NCBI GenBank assembly: GCA_000435195.1 | Contig: FR880300.1 | Location: 6,566 to 19,850, forward strand | DNA from: Clostridium sp. CAG:169 | GTDB lineage: Bacteria > Bacillota > Clostridia > Oscillospirales > Ruminococcaceae | Reading direction: 5' to 3' | Length of the DNA stretch: 13,285 nucleotides | Shown: one piece after another, positions 5,934 to 13,072 of the stretch | Numbering within the stretch: position 1 is the first letter of the stretch | How the letters are laid out: the number at the start of each line of letters is the position of its first letter | Program-made: the position numbers and the translations under genes | Notes under the pieces: generated by a model | Told to the model about the DNA's origin: nothing | The model's database searches: none | What the model saw: the letters and a program-made list of their open reading frames with translations, nothing else

Positions 5934-6635
5934 TTAAAAACCTTTGGGTGGTTCGTGGTCTTCCCGGGAGGAAGAAGGAAAGGGATGTGCAAAGCCAACG
6001 GCTCCCACCCAACTGGCTCCTGCCTGTCGCAGAGCCTGGGCGCAGGCGAGCATAGTGGAGCCGGTGGTGATGACATCGTCCACCAGCAGGATGCGTTTGC
6101 CTGCGACCTGCTGTTCATCCAGAACGCGGTAGACACCCTGCAAATTGGTGCGCCGTTCTGCTGCGCTCAAGGTGTGCTGGGCAGCGGTGGCGGCAGCCTT
6201 TTCCAAAAGCTGTTGACAGGGCAGATGCAGCTGTTTGGCAAGCTCCTGCGCAATCAGCTGTGCCTGATTGTAGCCTCGTTTTCGTTTGCGCTTTGTGTGC
6301 ATGGCAACTCCGCAGAGCAAATCCGGCTCTTCTTCCAATAAGGCAGGACCGAGGTGCTGTGCCATCAAAATGGCAAAAACGCACGCTAACTGCGGTTGGT
6401 TTTGAAACTTGAGCCGATGCACCGCCTGCGCAGCTTCGTGGGAGTAATCGGCAAAGGCAAAGCAGGCATCCAGTCCATCCAGAAAAAAGGCAGGATGGTC
6501 ACAGGCAAGGCTGTTTTTGCAGCGGGAACAGCAGCGGCGCTCGGCAGGGATAATCTCTCCGCAGAAGGGGCAGCGGGAGGGCCAGAAGAAATGCAGCAGC
6601 TTTCGCAATGGTACCAAAGTGGACATAGCAGCCAT
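5934..6635 (-). CDS. comF: ComF-family phosphoribosyltransferase-like protein
   Basis: The 233-residue protein has the ComF layout. An N-terminal zinc-finger-like part has CPFC (22-25) and CSRC (36-39). A type I phosphoribosyltransferase domain follows, with RGYNQAQLIA (120-129) and the PRPP-binding loop LLVDDVITTGST (183-194). In competent bacteria ComF helps move incoming single-stranded DNA. Homologues are widespread in non-competent species, where the role is unclear, so a competence function is not implied. The start at 6635 is only 3 bases after the stop of the ROK kinase gene and has no obvious Shine-Dalgarno, suggesting translational coupling; the second Met at 6626 is an alternative start. 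The C-terminal tail (SSSREDHEPPKGF) looks unstructured. Confidence 0.9.
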   Translation of the reverse strand: MAAMSTLVPLRKLLHFFWPSRCPFCGEIIPAERRCCSRCKNSLACDHPAFFLDGLDACFAFADYSHEAAQAVHRLKFQNQPQLACVFAILMAQHLGPALLEEEPDLLCGVAMHTKRKRKRGYNQAQLIAQELAKQLHLPCQQLLEKAAATAAQHTLSAAERRTNLQGVYRVLDEQQVAGKRILLVDDVITTGSTMLACAQALRQAGASWVGAVGFAHPFPSSSREDHEPPKGF

Positions 6636-6638
6636 CGC

Positions 6639-7613
6639 TTATGCCTGTAGACCGATGAGGGCAGCACCGATAACGCCGGCGTCGTTGCCCAGCTCGGCAA
6701 TGCGCACCTCGGTACGGTTTTGAGAGAAGCGGTCGAAGCAGAAGCGGTTCATGTGTTCGCGAATCGGGCGCAGCAGGTTTTCTCCCTGCTTGGAAACACC
6801 ACCGCCCAGACAGATGATTTCCGGCTGGAGGGTATTGACCGCGTTGACAATCACTTCGCTCAGAACACCGGTGTATTCTTCCACCGCAGCCTGACCGGCT
6901 TTATCTCCCTGGGCAGCTGCATCAAAACAGGTGCGTCCGTCGACCTTGTCGATGTCTCCGTCGCACAGCTTCCACATCAGGGAATCCGGGTTTTTGTTCA
7001 TCTGCTCTTTGGTGGTCAGAATCAGTCCGGTAGCGGAGCAGTAGATGTCGATGCAGCCCTTGCGACCGCAGGTGCACTGGCGTCCGTTCAGGCAGATGAC
7101 CGAGTGTCCGAACTCGCCGCCGGCAAAGCCGTAGCCGTTGTAGATTTTGGAGTTGATGATGATGCCGGAGCCGACACCGGTGCCCAGCGTGATGGCAAGC
7201 ATATTCGAGATGTGTTTGCCATCCTTCATTCTGCCGGCGCCTGCCATAAATTCGCCGTAGGCTGCCGCATCGGCATCATTGGCGATAAAGACCGGCTTGT
7301 GCAGCTCGTCCTCCACCATCTTTCCGATGGGGACATTCTGGAAGTAGAGGTTGCTGGCGTAGATGACTTCCTTCTTCTGATTGTCCACAATGCCGGGAGA
7401 GCCGATGCCCACCATTTCAATCTGCTCCATTGGGACACCGGCATTTTGTGCAGCGGTGCGGGCAGCTTTTGCCATACTTTTAGCAATTTCTATAGCAGGG
7501 CGTCCTACCAGGGTTTTTTCGCTGGCTTTGGCAATCAGTTGAAACTGTTCGTCCACCACGCCTGCGACGATGTTGGTTCCGCCCAGGTCGATGCCGATGT
7601 AATATTTCATCAT
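6639..7613 (-). CDS. glcK: ROK-family glucokinase
   Basis: This enzyme phosphorylates glucose with ATP at the entry to glycolysis in the cytoplasm. The 324-residue length is typical. The ATP phosphate loop DLGGTN spans 9-14, the catalytic Asp is D113 in ANDADAAAYGE, and the second phosphate motif GTGVGSG spans 144-150. The ROK substrate/zinc motif is E167-x2-H170 with C180, C182 and C187 (CTCGRKGC). No N-terminal HTH is present, so it is a kinase rather than a ROK repressor. It starts with two adjacent ATGs (7613 and 7610); AAAGGAG (7621-7627) fits either. It is first in a two-gene operon with comF. Another ROK hexose kinase (mannose, N-acetylglucosamine) cannot be excluded from motifs alone. 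Confidence 0.88.
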   Translation of the reverse strand: MMKYYIGIDLGGTNIVAGVVDEQFQLIAKASEKTLVGRPAIEIAKSMAKAARTAAQNAGVPMEQIEMVGIGSPGIVDNQKKEVIYASNLYFQNVPIGKMVEDELHKPVFIANDADAAAYGEFMAGAGRMKDGKHISNMLAITLGTGVGSGIIINSKIYNGYGFAGGEFGHSVICLNGRQCTCGRKGCIDIYCSATGLILTTKEQMNKNPDSLMWKLCDGDIDKVDGRTCFDAAAQGDKAGQAAVEEYTGVLSEVIVNAVNTLQPEIICLGGGVSKQGENLLRPIREHMNRFCFDRFSQNRTEVRIAELGNDAGVIGAALIGLQA

Positions 7614-7664
7614 AAAAACACTCCTTTAGGTTGGGTTTGTTTATTTTTCATCAATTCTTACTTT

Positions 7665-7693
7665 ATCATAGCATTCGCAGGCTTTCTTTTCAA
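7665..7693 (-). promoter_or_regulatory. Promoter of the glcK-comF operon
   Basis: On the minus strand, TTGAAA (7693-7688) and TATGAT (7670-7665) are separated by exactly 17 bases. TG at 7673-7672 gives an extended -10. It lies about 50 bases upstream of the glcK start. Confidence 0.78.
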
Positions 7694-7834
7694 TTCCTTT
7701 TTGAAAGATTCCCAAAAAAATGACAGGATTTTGCACAAAACGCTGCGCAAAATTGTCGTTGGAAATGACGAAAAAAGCCTCAAAAACAGGAAAAGCGTTC
7801 GAGACAAATGGTCAAAAACGCAGGAGAGTCAGCA

Positions 7835-7863
7835 TTGACGAAAATGCCGGAAAATTGTATAAT
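7835..7863 (+). promoter_or_regulatory. Promoter of the miaB-ymcA-mutS operon
   Basis: TTGACG (7835-7840) and a perfect TATAAT (7858-7863) are separated by 17 bases. It is probably the main promoter for the downstream run. Between this and the divergent glcK promoter (7694-7834) the DNA is AT-rich with no gene; only a weak TTTTGC/GCAAAA inverted repeat (7729-7752) is visible. Confidence 0.8.
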
Positions 7864-7895
7864 AAAGGATAGTATTTAAACTATTTACAAAGAAA

Positions 7896-7987
7896 TGCCT
7901 GTCGAAAAAGCAGAAAATCTTATGAATACCGATGGAAAAACGCAAATAGTCTGCGGGAATGAAGGCAGAATGGAATAACGGCAGGCA
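7896..7987 (+). other. Possible structured 5' leader of miaB
   Basis: The leader from the predicted start (about 7870) to the miaB ATG is nearly 180 nt. TGCCTGTCG (7896-7904) pairs with CGGCAGGCA (7979-7987), 9 bp with one G-U, closing a 74-nt region. Inside it, TCTGC (7950-7954) can pair with either of two GCAGA copies (7910-7914 or 7965-7969). I do not recognise a known riboswitch or T-box here. It could be chance pairing. Confidence 0.35.
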
Positions 7988-8046
7988 AACGACAGATACT
8001 GATCGGAAAACAATTACTTTGATTGGAATACAGGGGAGCTACAGAA

Positions 8047-9504
8047 ATGGGAAAACAGTTAGTGGATACACAGCCGAACAGCAAGCCGCCTGTGGTGGTT
8101 TCTCGGGAGGAGATGATGCGGCAGTGGCAGATGGCAGGAGAAAACCGTCAGCTGCTGGTGCATCGGATGGGACGCACACCGCGGGCGTGGGTCAGAACCT
8201 TTGGCTGTCAGGGCAATGTGGCAGACAGTGAAAAAATCATGGGAATGCTGCTGGACATGGGCTGTGAACCGGCGCAGCAGGAGGACCAGGCGGATATTAT
8301 CCTGTACAACACCTGTGCCATCCGAGAAAATGCACAGGTCAGACTGTTAAGCATGGTAGGAGAGCTCAAACGCCTGAAGGCGGCAAATCCTTCTATCATC
8401 GTGGGTCTGTGCGGCTGCATGATGCAGCAGAAGGAGATGGTCAACCAGATTCGGGTCAGCTATCCGTTTGTTGAGCTGATTTTTGGAACCCATGTGCTGT
8501 ACACCCTGCCGGAGCTGATCAACCGACTGCTCAAAGGGGAGCGCAGGGTGGTCAACTACTTTGAAGGAGAAGGCAGAGAAAACCCGATTGCGGAGGGACT
8601 GCCGATGCGCCGCGCAGATGGCGTGCAGGCTTCTTTGCAGATTATGTACGGATGCGACAATTTCTGTTCGTACTGTATCGTCCCCTATGTGCGCGGCAGA
8701 GAGGTCAGCCGTGAACCGCAGGAAATCTTGCAGGAAGCAAAGGAAATCATCGCTCTTGGTTACAAGGAGATCCTGCTGCTGGGTCAGAATGTCAATTCCT
8801 ACGGCAAAGGGCTGTCGCAGCCAATCAATTTTACCCAGCTGCTTTCTCAGATCGAGTCGCTGGAGGGGGATTTCCGCATCCGCTTTATGACCTCCCATCC
8901 AAAGGATTGCACCAGGGAATTGATCGACCTGATTGCGCAAAGCAAAAAGATTTGCCACAACATCCATCTTCCGGTGCAGAGCGGTTCCGACCGGGTGCTG
9001 CGCCAGATGAACCGCCGCTATACCAAAGAGCACTATCTGTCGCTGATTGAATATGCCCGCCAGAAGATGCCGGATGTCACCTTTACCACCGACATCATCG
9101 TGGGCTTCCCCGGCGAAACCTATGAGGACTTCCAGCAGACGATGCAGCTGTGCCGTCAGGTGCGCTACCAGTGTATGTTTACCTTCATCTTTTCTCCGCG
9201 ACCGGGCACCCGGGCAGCTTTGCTGGACGACCCGGTTCCGTACAAGGAAAAGACCCGTTGGCTCAACGAGCTGATTGCGCTTCAGCATACCATCAGTGAG
9301 GAGGACAACCGCGCGATGGAAGGCAGGGTGCTGCGGGTGCTGGTCGAGCATCCCAGCGAGCACCGGGAAGGCTGGATGACCGGCAGATGTGAAAACGGGA
9401 TGCTGGTACAGTTTCCGTCCACAGAGCAAAGGGTGGGAACCTTCTGTCAGGTGCGCATCACAAAAGGGCTGCGCTCGGAATATGAGGGCGAGCTGGCAGA
9501 ATAA
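8047..9504 (+). CDS. miaB: tRNA (N6-isopentenyl adenosine(37)-C2)-methylthiotransferase MiaB
   Basis: This radical SAM enzyme converts i6A37 to ms2i6A37 in tRNAs that read UNN codons. Length is 485 residues. The N-terminal UPF0004 domain (about 47-165) carries the auxiliary 4Fe-4S ligands C54 (TFGCQGN), C90 (YNTCAIRENA) and C124 (GLCGC). The radical SAM motif is C203-x3-C207-x2-C210. Further marks are GQNVNSYG (246-253), HLPVQSGS (307-314) and TTDIIVGFPGE (347-357), with a TRAM domain at about 422-474 for tRNA binding. The roughly 45-residue N-terminal extension resembles that of Firmicute MiaB (B. subtilis YmcB). ATG 8047 lies 8 bases after GGGGAG (8033-8038); an upstream TTG (8023) has no such site. 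The usual CQMN is CQGN here. It leads an operon-like run. Confidence 0.95.
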   Translation: MGKQLVDTQPNSKPPVVVSREEMMRQWQMAGENRQLLVHRMGRTPRAWVRTFGCQGNVADSEKIMGMLLDMGCEPAQQEDQADIILYNTCAIRENAQVRLLSMVGELKRLKAANPSIIVGLCGCMMQQKEMVNQIRVSYPFVELIFGTHVLYTLPELINRLLKGERRVVNYFEGEGRENPIAEGLPMRRADGVQASLQIMYGCDNFCSYCIVPYVRGREVSREPQEILQEAKEIIALGYKEILLLGQNVNSYGKGLSQPINFTQLLSQIESLEGDFRIRFMTSHPKDCTRELIDLIAQSKKICHNIHLPVQSGSDRVLRQMNRRYTKEHYLSLIEYARQKMPDVTFTTDIIVGFPGETYEDFQQTMQLCRQVRYQCMFTFIFSPRPGTRAALLDDPVPYKEKTRWLNELIALQHTISEEDNRAMEGRVLRVLVEHPSEHREGWMTGRCENGMLVQFPSTEQRVGTFCQVRITKGLRSEYEGELAE

Positions 9505-9586
9505 ATCTTAAGCGTTGACCCTGTGCGGCATCCTGATACGGTGTAGTGCAGGAGACAATAGATATTCAATTCTGGAGGAGATCACA

Positions 9587-9991
9587 ATGGACATCATCAC
9601 AATGGCCAGAGAGCTGGGTAAGCTGATCCAGCAGGACGAACGATACAAGAGAATCGACGCTGCAAAAAAAGCGAACGATGAGGATGAAAAGCTGCAGGAG
9701 CTGATTGCAAAATTCAACCTCAAACGTTCTGAGCTGAGCGTAGAGATGTCTCAGGAAAACAAAAATCCTGAGAAACTCAACCAGCTGGACAAGGAGCTGA
9801 AAGCTCTGTACCAGGAAGTAATGGCAAATCCAAACATGGCTGAATTCAATGCTGCAAAAGCAGAGGTAGACGGCATGATGAACTTCATCAGCACCATCCT
9901 CTACGGTTCGGTCAACGGTGAGGACCCTGACACCATCGAGATGCAGGCAAGCTGCGGCGGAAACTGCAGCGGCTGCTCGGGCTGTCACTAA
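9587..9991 (+). CDS. ymcA: YlbF/YmcA-family protein with C-terminal cysteine motif
   Basis: This 134-residue, mainly helical protein has the YlbF/YmcA pattern: MARELGKLIQQDERYK near 6-21 and the helical stretch AKFNLKRSELS near 41-51, then NPNMAEFNAAKAEVDGMMNFIS (81-102). In B. subtilis YlbF, YmcA and YaaT form the Y-complex, which binds 4Fe-4S clusters and assists RNase Y in mRNA maturation, affecting competence, biofilm and sporulation. Here the C-terminus ends with C123-x3-C127-x2-C130-x2-C133-His, a likely metal or Fe-S ligand set. The start ATG 9587 follows GGAGGAG (9574-9580) at 6 bases. Position right after miaB and before mutS matches B. subtilis ymcB-ymcA, so I use ymcA, although the paralogue ylbF cannot be excluded. 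Confidence 0.85.
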   Translation: MDIITMARELGKLIQQDERYKRIDAAKKANDEDEKLQELIAKFNLKRSELSVEMSQENKNPEKLNQLDKELKALYQEVMANPNMAEFNAAKAEVDGMMNFISTILYGSVNGEDPDTIEMQASCGGNCSGCSGCH

Positions 9992-10009
9992 TCGGAAGAC
10001 AACAGCGAA

Positions 10010-10040
10010 GTCAGCCAGCATCCTTAGGGTGCTGGCTGAC
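10010..10040 (+). other. Strong hairpin after ymcA, no U-tract
   Basis: GTCAGCCAGCA (10010-10020) pairs perfectly over 11 bp with TGCTGGCTGAC (10030-10040); two further CC/GG pairs are possible in the loop with a bulge. CCTGTATAC follows rather than a T-run, so it is not a standard terminator. It may be an RNA processing or stability element in the operon mRNA. Confidence 0.6.
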
Positions 10041-10064
10041 CCTGTATACAAAAACAAACCGATC

Positions 10065-10111
10065 GGCTGTTGTACAGAAAGGACAGGCGCTGTCCTCTGT
10101 GTATAGCAGCC
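10065..10111 (+). other. Extended hairpin in the mutS leader
   Basis: GGCTGTTGTACA (10065-10076) pairs with TGTATAGCAGCC-type sequence (10100-10111) over 12 bp with two G-U pairs. An inner stem GGACAG/CTGTCC (10081-10086 with 10090-10095) continues the hairpin after a short imperfect stretch. It ends 28 bases before the mutS ATG, leaving the ribosome binding site free. GCTGTTGT in its outer arm (10066-10073) can instead pair with ACAACAGC (9999-10006), giving an alternative fold. Confidence 0.55.
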
Positions 10112-10139
10112 ACAGATCAAGTGAAGAGAGGAAACGACG

Positions 10140-12770
10140 ATGGAAAGAAAGATTTCGAGCAAACCGGTCGATGTCAGTCGACTTTCCCCGATGATGCGCC
10201 AGTACTGGAAGGTCAAGGAGCAGTATTTGGAGCAGCTGCTGTTTTTTAGGCTGGGAGATTTTTATGAGCTGTTTTTTGACGATGCGCTGATTGCCTCGCG
10301 GGAGCTGGAGCTGACCTTGACTGGCAAGGAGTGCGGTCTGGATGAGCGTGCGCCGATGTGCGGCATCCCGTACCACAGCTGTGAAAACTACATAGCCAGA
10401 CTGGTCAAAAAGGGGTATAAGGTGGCAATCTGCGAGCAGATGGAGGACCCCGCCACTGCAAAAGGGCTGGTCAAACGGGAAATCATCCGCGTGATTACGC
10501 CCGGTACCGTGCTGGAAAGCAATATGCTCGATGCAGGCAGCAATAATTATCTGTGTCTTATCTTCCGTCATCCTCAGCAGGAGTGTTTTGGCGTAGTTTT
10601 TTCGGATGTTTCTACCGGCGAGGTGTACGCTTTACAGGTGGATTCCGATTGGGAAAAGCGGGTGATCGGCGAGTTGGGCAGATTTTCTCCAGCAGAGGTT
10701 TTGATGAATTTACCGGCGGGCAGCTGTGAGCCGCTCCAGAAGTTTTTAAGCGACCGTTTACAGGTGACCGGCGAGATTTTGGATGAAGAATATTTTGATT
10801 GGGAAAGATGCAGAAAGCTTTCGGCGGACCAGTTTGGCAGCGAGGAGATTGCGCAGCTGGAAAACAGCGGACAGCAGTCGGTCATTTTTGCGCTGGGGGC
10901 GATGATCCATTATCTGACACAGACGCAAAAGCACGGCTTGGAAAGCCTGACCCATCTGGAAATATACAGCGACGAGCAGTATATGACGCTCGATTTGACC
11001 GCACGGCGCAATCTGGAGCTGACCCGCACCCTGCGCAGCGGAGAACGCCGCGGTACTCTGTTGTGGGTGCTCGACCAGACCAAGACCCCGATGGGAAAAC
11101 GTCTCATCCGCTCGGTGCTGGAAAAGCCGCTGCTTAATCCAACAGCCATCAACAAACGCCTCAATGCGGTCGGAGAACTGTTGGGTGACAGCGTTCGCTT
11201 GGATAATATCCGCCAGGAGCTGCGGGATATTTTTGATATGGAGCGGTTGATTACCCGCATTGTCTACGGACTGGTCACACCGCGGGAGATGCGCTCGCTG
11301 CAATTTACCGCACAAAAACTGCCGCAGCTCAAGCAGACGGTGGGTGAGGTACAGTCGGTCTACCTGACCCGACTGTTGGATGGGATGGATACGCTCGAGG
11401 ACATCAGCAGCATGATTGAGTGCGCCATCTCCGATGACCCGCCGGCTCTTCTCAAGGACGGAGGGGTTATCCGCACTGGGTACAACGAGGAGCTGGACTC
11501 GCTGCGCGAGATTGTCCACAACACCAAGGGTGTGCTCACCGCACTGGAAAGCAGGGAGCGGGAAAAAACCGGGATCAAAAATCTGAAGGTCGGTTTTAAC
11601 AATGTATTTGGCTATTATATCGAGGTCACCCGCTCCTTCTTGTCGCAGGTGCCGCCAGAATATGTTCGCAAACAGACGCTGACCGGCAGCGAGCGGTATA
11701 TCACCCAGGAGCTAAAGGAACTGGAGCAGCAGATTCTGGGTGCAAAGGACCGCATCCTGGTGTTGGAAAATAATCTGTTCGACCAGCTGCGTCAGCAGGT
11801 AGCGGTGCAGATTCATCGGGTGCAGGCGACGGCAAATGCCATCGCCTGGCTGGATTTGTACGCCAGCTTTGCCGCAGTTGCCCTCGAGCAAAACTACTGC
11901 CGACCGGATGTTGACCTGTCGGGCCGAATCCATATTCAGGACGGCAGACATCCGGTGGTGGAAAAGATGCTGACCGACACTTTATTTGTGGCAAATGATG
12001 TGCTGCTGGACAAGGCGGAAAATCAGGTGGCAATCATCACCGGACCGAATATGGCGGGTAAGTCCACCTACATGAGGCAGGTGGCGCTGATTGTGCTGAT
12101 GGCACAGATTGGCAGCTATGTACCGGCTCGTTCGGCACAGATTGGTGTGGTGGACGGAATCTACACCCGAGTCGGTGCATCGGATGATTTGGCATCGGGA
12201 CAGTCCACCTTTATGGTGGAGATGAGCGAGGTGGCGCAGATTTTAAAGAGCGCGACCGAGAACAGCCTGCTGATTTTGGATGAGATTGGCAGAGGAACCT
12301 CCACCTTTGATGGAATGAGTATTGCACGGGCGGTCATCGAACATATTGCCAACCGCCGCAAGCTGGGCGCCAAGACGCTGTTTGCCACCCACTACCACGA
12401 ATTGACCGAGATGGAGCAGTCCTTCTTCAACATCAAGAATTATAATATCGCGGTCAAAAAGAACGGCAACGACATCTTTTTCCTGCGGCGCATCATGCGG
12501 GGTGGAACGGACGACAGCTATGGTATCGACGTTTCTCGCCTGGCAGGGATTCCCGAGGACATTATCCAGCGCGCCCAGCAGATTTTAAAGCAGCTGGAAT
12601 CGGGTGCGCTCTCCGCATCCAAACAGAAGGCAAAGCAGCAGAGCGAGCAAATCCAGCTGTTGCCGCAGGAGGACAGTGAGCTGGTCAGAAGGCTCAAGGA
12701 GATCGACATCGAAAAAATCACGCCGCTTCAGGCGATGGTGCTTCTGGCAGAACTGAAGGCGCGGGTGTAA
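10140..12770 (+). CDS. mutS: DNA mismatch repair protein MutS
   Basis: MutS recognises mismatches and small loops and recruits MutL. The 876-residue length is typical of MutS1 (E. coli 853). The N-terminal mismatch-reading Phe-x-Glu is F41-Y-E43 in LGDFYELFFDDA. A connector, lever and clamp region follows, with GVKNLKVGFN-like and YYIEVTRS sequences in the clamp region. The ATPase domain has Walker A GPNMAGKST (635-643), the SDDLASGQSTFMVEM segment, Walker B LLILDE with D714/E715, and ATHYHELTEM near 750. ATG 10140 follows AGAGAGGA with good spacing. It follows ymcA after a 148-base gap with two hairpins, and 38 bases separate it from the Xre gene. No motif is missing. Confidence 0.97.
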   Translation: MERKISSKPVDVSRLSPMMRQYWKVKEQYLEQLLFFRLGDFYELFFDDALIASRELELTLTGKECGLDERAPMCGIPYHSCENYIARLVKKGYKVAICEQMEDPATAKGLVKREIIRVITPGTVLESNMLDAGSNNYLCLIFRHPQQECFGVVFSDVSTGEVYALQVDSDWEKRVIGELGRFSPAEVLMNLPAGSCEPLQKFLSDRLQVTGEILDEEYFDWERCRKLSADQFGSEEIAQLENSGQQSVIFALGAMIHYLTQTQKHGLESLTHLEIYSDEQYMTLDLTARRNLELTRTLRSGERRGTLLWVLDQTKTPMGKRLIRSVLEKPLLNPTAINKRLNAVGELLGDSVRLDNIRQELRDIFDMERLITRIVYGLVTPREMRSLQFTAQKLPQLKQTVGEVQSVYLTRLLDGMDTLEDISSMIECAISDDPPALLKDGGVIRTGYNEELDSLREIVHNTKGVLTALESREREKTGIKNLKVGFNNVFGYYIEVTRSFLSQVPPEYVRKQTLTGSERYITQELKELEQQILGAKDRILVLENNLFDQLRQQVAVQIHRVQATANAIAWLDLYASFAAVALEQNYCRPDVDLSGRIHIQDGRHPVVEKMLTDTLFVANDVLLDKAENQVAIITGPNMAGKSTYMRQVALIVLMAQIGSYVPARSAQIGVVDGIYTRVGASDDLASGQSTFMVEMSEVAQILKSATENSLLILDEIGRGTSTFDGMSIARAVIEHIANRRKLGAKTLFATHYHELTEMEQSFFNIKNYNIAVKKNGNDIFFLRRIMRGGTDDSYGIDVSRLAGIPEDIIQRAQQILKQLESGALSASKQKAKQQSEQIQLLPQEDSELVRRLKEIDIEKITPLQAMVLLAELKARV

Positions 12771-12808
12771 CCGCAGCGGATGCCGGAAGCGGAAAAGAGG
12801 AATGAGTA

Positions 12809-13036
12809 ATGGTATTTTTTGCAGACAGGATGTATCAGCTGCGCAATGAAAAGGGGTACACCCGCGAACAGCTGGCATCGGAATTGGGCTGTATGCCGCG
12901 GCAGATTCAGGATTACGAGGAGGGCAAGCTGTATCCCCATGCCATCACCATGGTGGATATTGCCGACTTTTTTGATGTATCGCTGGACTACCTGATGGGC
13001 AGGACCGAGTGCAGAGAAATCAACAAAATCAAATAA
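12809..13036 (+). CDS. Small Xre-family helix-turn-helix regulator
   Basis: The 75-residue protein consists almost entirely of one HTH_3/Cro-CI domain. RMYQLRNEKGYTREQLASELG (7-27) gives helices 1-2, and PRQIQDYEEGKLYPHAITMVDIADFFDVSLDYLMGR (30-65) gives the recognition helix and the rest of the fold. The DYLMGRTE ending is typical of this group. ATG 12809 follows AGAGGAA (12796-12802). It lies 38 bases after mutS and 36 bases before mutL, apparently in the same operon, although it has no known place in mismatch repair. It may be an autoregulator or may control something elsewhere. No dimerisation domain beyond the HTH is present. Confidence 0.88.
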   Translation: MVFFADRMYQLRNEKGYTREQLASELGCMPRQIQDYEEGKLYPHAITMVDIADFFDVSLDYLMGRTECREINKIK

Positions 13037-13072
13037 ATCAAACAAGATGCAGAGGAAACGAGGTGAACGGGA

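Noticed and set aside
7922..7978. Short 18-codon frame in the miaB leader as a possible leader peptide
   Set aside because: No convincing Shine-Dalgarno precedes it and its product has no run of regulatory codons.
7905..7990. Resemblance of the miaB leader to a c-di-GMP-I riboswitch (an ACGCAAA stretch)
   Set aside because: The tetraloop hairpin and the other conserved positions are missing; only one short motif matches.
10010..10111. Hairpins before mutS as intrinsic terminators
   Set aside because: Neither is followed by a T-run, and no promoter is evident between them and mutS.
10799..11137. Extra open frames within mutS on both strands
   Set aside because: They are shadows of a full-length, motif-complete mutS frame.
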